A DNA stretch of 64,000 nucleotides. It comes from Wolfiporia cocos (Eukaryota > Basidiomycota > Agaricomycetes > Polyporales > Phaeolaceae). Positions within the stretch are counted from its first letter, which is position 1; the number at the start of each line of letters is the position of its first letter. The translations under genes were made by a program, and so were the position numbers. A model generated the notes under the pieces. The model was not told the origin of the DNA. It did no database searches and saw only the letters and a program-made list of their open reading frames with translations. The stretch covers positions 1,612,001-1,676,000 of the forward strand of contig JACCLO010000010.1 of NCBI GenBank assembly GCA_029448655.1. Reading direction: 5' to 3'. Below, one piece after another: positions 37,609 through 45,700 of this stretch.

Positions 37609-38809
37609 ATGCTTAGCCCAAGCTTGCTGGTCTTGGCCTTCGCCGCTGTTGTCTGTGCGAAGAATCTCATACTCACCAATGACGATGGCTGGGCAGACGC
37701 CCAGATTCGCGCACAATATACAGAGCTCACAGACGCGAAATTTGATGTATGCTCAGTCACACTTATAGGTGTGAATCCTGACTTCATTCCCCGGATTCAG
37801 GTGGTCCTTTCAGCGCCCACCGAGAACAAGTCCGGCACAGGCTCAACGTCTGCTACACCCACGCCCCTCACTGAACCTTGCGAATACGATACGTGCCCTG
37901 TAGGCTCTCCTGCGGAAGGTTACAACGCAAGCAACCGTGAGCACCTGCGCCTTTGATAGTTCAATTGGCACCGTGGGCGCTGACTTGCTATGTCTTCAGC
38001 GCATCTGAACTATGTTAATGCTTACCCGTATGTCTGATGACCAAAGTGTCCAGATTGTTCTGAGCACGAGGCTGATCCATTATAGGGTTGACGCCGTACG
38101 TTACGGGATTCAGGTACTCGCGCCGAAGTTCTTCCACGGTCCTCCTGACTTTGTCGTCAGTGGACCCAATATCGGGGGTAAGTGTCCAGGCCACTAGCAC
38201 TAGCACGGCGTGTATTCTAAACTTCGGTCAGATAACCTCGGCACCGTGATCCTCATATCCGGCACAGTGTGCGTCACCTGCATATATAGCGCCGTACACG
38301 CCTGTACTAAGTTTAATATCTACAGGGGTGCTGCTTGCGAGGCTTCGAAGGAAGGCGTCCCTTCCACTGCCTTCTCCGGCGCGACCGGCGCTCAAGTCTC
38401 CTACACGACGCTCGAAAGCGAACCCGACGCTTCTTCCACTCTCTCGTCGTGGATCTACTCGGCGTTGACCGTACACTATACTGAGGCGATCCTCGCCTTG
38501 GACATCCCCGGCATTCCCCTACTGCCACGGAACGTCACAGTGAACGTCAATTACCCGTCGATAGACAACTGCTCGGACCCTGCCGACTACAAATGGGTAT
38601 TTTCGCGGAACTTGGCAAACACGGGGGAGACAGACATATATACCTGCGGGAGCTCCAAGCTTCCCGCTGAGTCGGACGTTGTTGCGACCGAGGGCTGCTA
38701 TATCAGCGTCTCCGCTATCAACGCGGTGAACAAGACGGATGTTGATGCTCTCACTCAAGCGGAGGTCTATGCGAGGCTTGCCTTACTTCCCTTCAGCTGT
38801 TTGCCGTAA
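37609..38809 (+). CDS. SurE-like secreted acid phosphatase/nucleotidase, copy 2
   Basis: Close paralogue of the gene at 26195-27399. Exons: 37609-37746, 37801-37936, 38000-38027, 38086-38177, 38232-38268 and 38326-38809. Exon lengths are 138, 136, 28, 92, 37 and 484 nt, against 138, 136, 28, 95, 37 and 484 in copy 1. 304 residues. Signal peptide MLSPSLLVLAFAAVVCA, then KNLILTNDDGWADAQIRAQY with the SurE metal-binding Asp pair, CEYDTCPVGSPAEGYNASN, AVRYGIQVLAPKFFHGPPDFVVSGPNIG, NLGTVILISGTVGAACEASKEG, and the shared LPRNVTVNVNYPSIDNCS region. It ends FSCLP like copy 1. The reading frame is intact. Presumably secreted and glycosylated; whether it acts on nucleotides or other phosphate esters cannot be told. 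Confidence 0.92.
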
Positions 38810-39523
38810 CTGGCCACAAGTTACAATGTATTCACTGAGACCCTGCGCGCAGTATCATGTCCGTATACTACTAGTGTATGTGCTTCAACGTGCAAGGCAT
38901 TTCTCGTATTTGGGTATGACGTCTCACTAACATGCTGAAGAAGCCTCTCATATCTTACTGTGCTTCCCGTTTGAAACTGAGGTACTAATTCCCATCAATT
39001 GCAAGTTAATGCCTGCTTTGACTTTGGCGCTCAAAGTCTTTATCATGACGACATCGTACGAGTTACATGCGCGCTTTTGCGGATACTAACTATTGCAACA
39101 GCCCCTGCCACCAGTGGTAGTGAGCTGCAAGTAGTGCTTTCATTATGTATGCTTCCTTGTCTCCCTGATGGCCTCCAGCATGTTTGTGAACGGCTTTGGA
39201 TTCCACGAGAAATTTGATCGCCTGATGCATTCTATTGAAAGACAAGGTCTCTTACCGTCGAGCAGGCAGTGCACTGCGATCCTCACATGCATTTGATCCT
39301 CTCTCTTTGACGCTATGCATCCTCAACTTGCTACCGGAAGCTGCAGCGACGTGTACGTATATAATTATTACTGCGAGCATCCAAGATATTCGGACTCTAA
39401 GAAAGATGCAATTGCCTCCCTCCCTCGTGAGGCTAATTCATGAGCGTATATGTCCCGGTGAAAACTGATAATCATAATGCTCGTATATATGACTCCATCA
39501 GAACGGGACTCAGACCGCCATCG
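38810..39523. other. Intergenic, nothing recognised
   Basis: 3' flank of SurE-like copy 2. No gene supported. Confidence 0.45.
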
Positions 39524-39904
39524 AATCTTTATTTCATTGTGATATTGCCGTCGCTCACCTTCTCGGGGCACTACAATGTCGCGGATGACTTGAAACAACC
39601 AAGAAGAGTTTCATCCTCATGCCAGTTAGCAGAAGGCACCTCGCTCAAATCGAACAAATCAGTGGTGATTCCGTCATCAATCCAGAGCGTTTAGCCTTCA
39701 TTTCCCTCATTCAGCTTTTCGGAATACACATTTGTCCTAACTGATTTGAAGCAACCGGAGAGGTAGAGTTTCAGTCAATTATCTTAATCTGCCAACTGCC
39801 CTTCGCTTAAGAAATCGCAGTTGCGAGCTAGGTTTGCACGCAGATTAATCTGCTAACTGCGGCAGATTAATCTACTGTGACAATAAAATGGTACATCTCG
39901 GATT

Positions 39905-39985
39905 CGAACCAAGGACCTTAGCACAGATCAGAATAAGAGCATCGCAGCATAATTAGCCAACTGAGCCATATTGGCAACAGTTACC
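39905..39985 (-). other. tRNA-like sequence in left arm
   Basis: On the minus strand: TGGCTCAGTTGGCTAA (A-box-like), then about 35 nt, then CCTTGGTTCGAATCCGAG (T-arm with the B box). The T-stem pairs, but the 3' acceptor strand ATGTACC has no partner at the 5' side, so this is not a working tRNA. The inverted partner is at about 40265-40350, plus strand. Confidence 0.6.
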
Positions 39986-40264
39986 CTGGATGAATCAAAA
40001 TATATATAACGCAAATTTTACACACAATTTTCACAAATCATCACTAACTGCTCCAACAAGCATACAGAAATCAATGATAGTGGTAGCTTGATTTACCATG
40101 CTTGACCTGGAGCAACTCACAATGGGAAAGCTGAATACACTGGAATCACAGGTCTTTAGAGGCAGATTCATTTGTATTTGTGTTATGGAGCTTGTTAAAC
40201 TGCGAAAATGAAGTTTACAAAATACTCTATGTATTGCTTAAAATGGGGCAGACACTAGTTCCAC

Positions 40265-40350
40265 TGTAGCTCAGCTGGCTAACATATGCTGCGATGCTGT
40301 TATTCTCATCTGTGCTAAGGTCCTTGGTTCGACCCCGGGATGTACCATTT
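40265..40350 (+). other. tRNA-like sequence in right arm
   Basis: GTAGCTCAGCTGGCTAAC then GGTCCTTGGTTCGACCCCGG, inverted relative to the copy near 39905-39985. The 5' acceptor strand does not pair with the 3' strand. A tRNA-derived promoter module of SINE type is the likeliest reading. Confidence 0.6.
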
Positions 40351-40792
40351 TATTGTCACAGTAGATTAATCTGCGTGCAAACCTAGCTCGCAACTGCGAT
40401 TTCTTAAGCGAAGGGCAGTTGGCAGATTAAGATAATTGACTGAAGTCCCTCCGGAGAGAACTTCGTCTGCACGCCAGTCGGCAGGAGGCGATTCGCTTAC
40501 TGCAACAAATCAGTCGCTGTCCCGTGACCAAACCCAAGCATTCAGCCTTTATTCTACTGCTATATTGCCATCATTTAGCTTTTGGGATATTACTTTGTCC
40601 TGAATGGTTACAGCAACGGAGGAGAACATCGTCCGCATGCCAAGTTGAGCAAATCAATCATTGTTCTTGTTCCTTCATCGAGCCCAAGCATCTCCTCCAG
40701 ACCTGTCCAAGCCACCGTCATGCGATCACCAGTCATTGCAGGTAGTGATACTGGGCAGGTTTTGTTTCCCACAATTTCATAAGTTCAGCACC

Positions 40793-41473
40793 ATGCTCAA
40801 ATCTTGCACTATCACTTTGGCCTGCAGCGTTACTGCTGCATTTGCCCACAACATCATCATTTCTAATGACGACGGATGGGCTACTGCTCAAATACACGCA
40901 CAATACGCTGCTGTTAAGGAAGCTGATTATGATGTACACTATCATTGGCACTGGATTACCATTTGGCGATGATCTGATAGCACCCAGGTCATTCTCTCCT
41001 GCCCTGCCTTAAACCAGTCAGGGAAAGGCTCGCAGTCGATTACGCCTACCCCTTTGAGTGTTCCTTGCGAGTTTGATACATGTCCAGTTGGCTCTCCTCC
41101 TGAAGGCTTCGATGCAAGTGATCGTAAGTGCTTTGTTTGCATGAAGTGTAGCTCTGTGTCATCACTATGGTTGCAGCGCATCTTAATTATGTCAACGCGT
41201 ATCCGTGAGTTTGCTGCTTATCACTAACAGAAGCGTAAATTCATGACTTCATGTACTATCAGTGCGGACGCTGTACGCTATGGCATTCAGGTCCTCGTTC
41301 CTGAGTTCTTCAATAAAGTGCCTGATTTCGTAGTAACTGAACCCAACATCGGCAGTGAGTACAATGTATCTGAGGGTTCATGGTCAAAGTAGCTCTAATA
41401 TCCTTCAAGATAACCTTTGGTACCTCTTTCTGGCACAGTCTATGATGCCGCTGCTGAAGCCTCCATCAAAGGT
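40793..41473 (+). pseudogene. SurE-like copy 3, frameshifted and cut by mobile DNA
   Basis: Exons 40793-40933, 40988-41123, 41177-41204, 41263-41354 and 41410 onward match copies 1 and 2. Signal peptide MLKSCTITLACSVTAAFA, NIIISNDDGWATAQIHAQY, CEFDTCPVGSPPEGFDASD, LNYVNAYPADAVRYGIQVLVPEFFNKVPDFVVTEPNIG. Exon 5 has an extra T in GATAACCTTTGGTACC (about 41410-41425), which shifts the frame. It then continues without the intron found at this point in the paralogues (GTVYDAAAEASIKG). At 41474 the gene is interrupted by the foldback element that also holds the retrotransposon. The piece after 50661 reads STANVSPSTTPVIFT, which may be a very diverged continuation (compare STAFSGATGAQVSYT). The remainder of the C-terminal half is not found. 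Confidence 0.85.
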
Positions 41474-41986
41474 GTAGAGTTTCAGTCAACTATCTTAATC
41501 TGCCAACTGCCCTTCGCTTAAGAAATCACAGTTGCGAGCTAGGTTTGCATGCAGATTAATCTGCTAGCTGCGGCAGATTAATCTACTGTGACAATAAAAT
41601 GGTACATCTTGGATTTGAAACAAGGACCTTAGCACGGATGAGAATAAGAGTATCACAGCATACATTAGCCAACTGAGCTACAGTGCAACTAGAATCTTCA
41701 CACTTTTAAGAAATATATAGAGTATTTTGTAAACTTCATTTTCGCAGTTTAACATCTTCCATAACACAAATACAAATGAATCTGCCTCTAAAGACTTGTG
41801 ATTCCAGTGTATTCAACTTTCCCAATGTGAATTGCCCCAGGTCAGGCATGGTAAAACAAGCTACCACTATCATTGATTTTTTTAAGCTTGTTGTAGCAGT
41901 TAGTTGCCTTGATGGTTTGTGGAAAATGTGTGTAAAATTTGCGTTATATATATTTTGATTGGTCAATGGTAACTGTTGTCACTATG

Positions 41987-42696
41987 TGTTACGGGTCGAA
42001 TACCCGTTCGTATATTCGAGTCGCGAATATAGATCGTTCTTCTGCACGTAGGCTTGTTTGCCGTATGCAAGGCAAATACTCGTTAGATGCCTTCCAGTCC
42101 TAGGTGAAGTTCCTAGGAGATCGTATAATATCCAATACGCGTTAGAGGATATAATCTGTTCAGATGCGAGTCTAATAGAATATAAGACTCGCCTAAGTCC
42201 GAGAAGTCAGTGTGCACTTCGAGGACTTAGTCGTTCGGTTGCTCGAGAGAGAAATACTGAGCGTAGTTTCCTACGTTTGAGAACGAGTATAAGACTTCTT
42301 GTTTATACAACAAGGTCGAGCTGAAGAGCCTCGACAGTAAGTACACGAGTTTATATACTACGTTAGCTTTTCAGGGGTCAAGCCTGTCCCAGATGTCACC
42401 GCTACTATCTACGCTATAGTACCAAACGTTTGATAAGTATGTAGTGATATATCCGAGACGATAGATAGGAATGATGGCGGTTGAACGCCATCTATCAGCT
42501 AATAAACGATGGACATGAAACGGTGGCAGAGTTGGATCTGCCAGCGATGAAACGCGCCCTATAGACTAGTACAACTGGGGATGCGCCCAGTAGAGTCACG
42601 AGTAGCCAGGGGAGTTGGTTGCGCAACAAGTCCCTGTATCGTATTCGACCGGTAGTGAGTTCTGCAGGTATTCGAAAAATCAAAATAATCGTAACA
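41987..42696 (-). repeat. 3' LTR (left)
   Basis: 710-bp long terminal repeat, downstream LTR of the minus-strand element. Edges set by TG...CA ends and the CTATG target duplication on its left. Its short open frames are not genes; the same frames recur in the other LTR. Confidence 0.95.
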
Positions 42697-42700
42697 TCAG

Positions 42701-42710
42701 CCCCTCCCTA
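42701..42710 (-). promoter_or_regulatory. Polypurine tract
   Basis: Minus strand AGGGGAGGGG, separated from the 3' LTR by CTGA. This is the expected place for the primer of plus-strand DNA synthesis. Confidence 0.75.
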
Positions 42711-45700
42711 GGCATTCGTCGGCCTCGACGAATTTCCCAAGTTCTCCTCTTCAGAGTGCCTCGGCGTCCTGTTCGTTGTAGATGTCGCCGTTCCCGCTGA
42801 GGGACGGGGTCGTAGGAGTTCGCCATACGAAGTGTTGGCGGCATTCATTCTGTCGATGACCTGGTTGATTGAGCCCACAAGTTCTGCAAATATAGTCGGG
42901 ACAGTCGAGGATCCAGTGGTTGGCGGAGCCACATTGTCGACACGGCTGCTCAGGTGAGGGCCTCGCTGGTACCCGTAGGGAAGGGATATCGCGGAGGTAT
43001 TCGTTATGTTGATACCTCCAGTGGTGTGCGGCTCGGTGGAGGTTCCGTGCGGCCCATGTGGGTAGGGAGGCGGTGTCTCGTTCGTGCTCCCTCGCACCTC
43101 GCTCAAACTCCTCGCGGGTAATGCTCTGCACCGACGGAGATCGTCGAATAGGCGGCGTGCTATTCGCTCTTCGCTGTCGCGCTGGGGTAGCCCTAGGGCT
43201 CGTCGGGCGTGCAGGTGGTTCACGTCTCCCGTTGCCTCCCATACCAGAAATGTGTGGCGTCGGGTTTCTAACTCCTGTTCGGCGGGCTCTCTGAGTCTCG
43301 GTAGGCAGAGGAAATAATACTCTATCGCCCTCCATAAAATCAAACGGCCTTGCAACTCGGCGTCGTTCGTCGGGGGTGAAAAAGCGGGCGGGTCGTGGTG
43401 TGTATTCGGGTCGACTGGGAGTAACGTGCTCGCGATCCTCGAAGTCGTTGAGCGCGTGTCGTAGTCGGGCCGTTGTAGTGGCGGCCAATCGGTCGATAAG
43501 TCTGTCGGTGAGTAGTTCGAGTCCCTCTCTCTGTGCTCTGATCTGCCCCTCCATTCGGACGAGGTCCTCGGTGATGTTCTGGTACGAGCTGTATATGTGG
43601 GTGAGGTCCTGCGCGATGTCGAAGAGGGCCGACCAGCCATCGGCTCGGCCAGCAAAAGGTCCCTCGGCCCTGTACCAGAGGAGGGCGTGTCTAATCTGCA
43701 GATGCTGGGGGGAATACCTTCTTGGTGGCGTACCTCGCGGTCGGCCTTCTCGACGATCTGCATCGCCGGGGGTCGCGGTACGGCGGGGAAGCTGGTGGCG
43801 AGTCGTCGACATACTATTACTGTCCTATTTTCGAGTGTCGGGGTTGTCCTGACTCTCGTCCTGTGGTAGCCTTTTATCAGTTCCTTGGAGTGCTCCAAGT
43901 TCGCCTCGTCTTCCCATGAGTTGTCGGCCGTGGCATAGCCTTTCCATTTGACGAAGTATTGATGCTTTTTTCCTTTCCATCTATCAGCCAAGATGGCTTC
44001 GACCTCGTATTCTTCCTGTCCCTTGATGATATCAGGTGGCGGCCGTAAGTAATTGGGTCCGTGCACCCTTGTTTCCTTGAATGGTTTTAGTAAGGCAGCG
44101 TGGAATACCGGATGAATTTTCCAGTTCGCCGGTAACTGCAACCGATATGTCGTGGGTCCCATCTTTTCTGTGATGGTGAAGGGTCCCTCTCTTTTTGGTG
44201 CTAGTTTGTTCAATTCGTAGGGGATTGTTAGGTTCTTGGCATCGAGCCAGACCTTGTCCCCTTTCTCAAGCTTTGGCAGTTCTCTAAGGAACCGCCCTGC
44301 CATTCTTTTCTGGGCTAATTCATGCGCGATGAATGCCATCTTTCGCGCCTCTTTGATCTTCTTGATCCTGTCAACTGCTGCCGGGACGTTCCCTACTCTG
44401 TCATAGTCTGGGAATCCTCTCGGGATATATCCCAGGATTATCTCAAGTGGCGCTGGCCGGTTTTCGGTTCGTCTGGTGTTGTGTGCAAATTCGACGTCAG
44501 GCAGTCGTTGTACCCATTGGAACGGGTCGTTCATGCAGTAAATGCGAAGGTATACTTCGATTTGTTGGTTCATTCTTTCTGTTTGTCCGTCGGTCTGTGG
44601 ATGGTACGCCGTACTCATCGCCGATTCTGTTCCCTGCAGCTTGCACAATTCCTTGAAAAGTTTTGATGCAAACTGTGGTCCTCTGTCTGAAATGATTTTT
44701 CGGGGGATGCCGTATAGCGAGTAGATTTCTCGGTGAAATATTTCTGCGGCCCCTTCGCTCGTGATCGTTTTGTTGCATGGGGTAAGAGAGATGGCCTTGG
44801 ATAGGCCATGGTCGACAATTACCATCATGGAGTCATACTTTCCGACTCTTGGCAGGTCGGTGACAAAATCGACTGAGCACTGTGAGAAGGGGAGGGCGTC
44901 TTCTCGTGTCGGTATTGGCTGCAAAGGGGGTTTCAGCGGATTTCTATCAGGTTTCATCTGTTGACAGATTGCACAGCCCCGGACGTATTCCGCTATCATT
45001 GTTCCCATGTCGGGCCACCAAAAATGGGTCTTAACCTGTACTGTTGTACCCCAGATCCCAGGGTGTCCGGCCGGGATCGTGTCGTGGTATTTTGAGATGA
45101 CGTCTCGTCGAAGGCCCTCATCCTTCGGCACGTACATCCTGCCCCTGTAGAGCAGTATCCCATCCGTTTGTTGCCATTCATCCGCGGTGGTTCTCGCGGG
45201 GAATTCGCCTGTTCCTTCCAGGGCGCGGATCGCCTGTTCCGCAGATTCATCTCGATCGTGGGCGTTCTTGATCCGATCGATGATCGGGATCTGGATTGCG
45301 TGGACGACGAGTTCGTCTGGAATCATGGTGATTCCCTCGTTGTCTTCGTTGCTTTCGTCCAGGTGGTACAACCTGGAAAGCGTGTCGGCCATGACTAGTT
45401 TCCTTCCGGGGACGTGCTGCAATTTCAGGTCGAATTGCGAAAGGAATAGATGCCATCTCGCTTGTCGCCGGTTTAGGCGCTGTGCGCTTCTCCAGTACGT
45501 CAGGTTCTGATGATCGCTTCGGATCAAGATCCGATGCGGTGCTCCTTCCAATAGGTGCCGCCATTCTTCTAATGCTCGGACTATTCCGAGTAGTTCGCGA
45601 TCGTAGATTTCGTAGTTCCGTTCTGTTGGTGTCAGGGATTGTGAGAGATATCCCACCGGCTGTTCGCGCCCTGTTTCATCCGTCTGTTTCAGCACTGCTC

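Larger units (their letters stand above)
39755..40458. mobile_element. Foldback element with tRNA-like arms, copy 1
   Basis: Element 39763-40450 (688 bp) flanked by CCGGAGAG at 39755-39762 and 40451-40458, an 8-bp target duplication. The arms are inverted copies of about 190-220 bp. The left begins GTAGAGTTTCAGTCAATTAT; the right mirrors it with a damaged tip. Each arm contains ACTGTGACAATAAAATGG and then, pointing inward, a tRNA-like stretch with B-box GGTTCGA and A-box-like GCTCAG(T/C)TGGCTAA. The left arm has an extra 21-24 bp with a second GCAGATTAATCT. The middle is AT-rich and non-coding. Confidence 0.85.
39524..40697 (+). repeat. Three diverged tandem units of about 160 bp, one split by an insertion
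   Basis: Unit 1 (about 39524-39690), unit 2 (about 39691-39762 continuing at 40451-40548) and unit 3 (about 40549-40697) share ordered words: TTTATT, ATTGCC, CACTACAATG or TTTGTCCT, TGAAGCAACCGGAGA, CATGCCAGT, AACAAATCAGT, and CCAAGC. Unit 2 is interrupted by the foldback element at 39763-40450. They lie between SurE-like copies 2 and 3, so they may be part of a duplicated upstream region. Confidence 0.6.

Noticed and set aside
40265..40350. Functional tRNA gene
   Set aside because: A and B boxes are present but the acceptor strands do not pair and the sequence recurs inverted in element arms; treated as tRNA-derived.
42058..42324. 88-codon open frame in each LTR
   Set aside because: Lies on the strand opposite to the element's genes, within the regulatory repeat, and has no known motif.
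45247..45564. Short frames within pol on both strands
   Set aside because: Shadows of the pol frame; no independent features.
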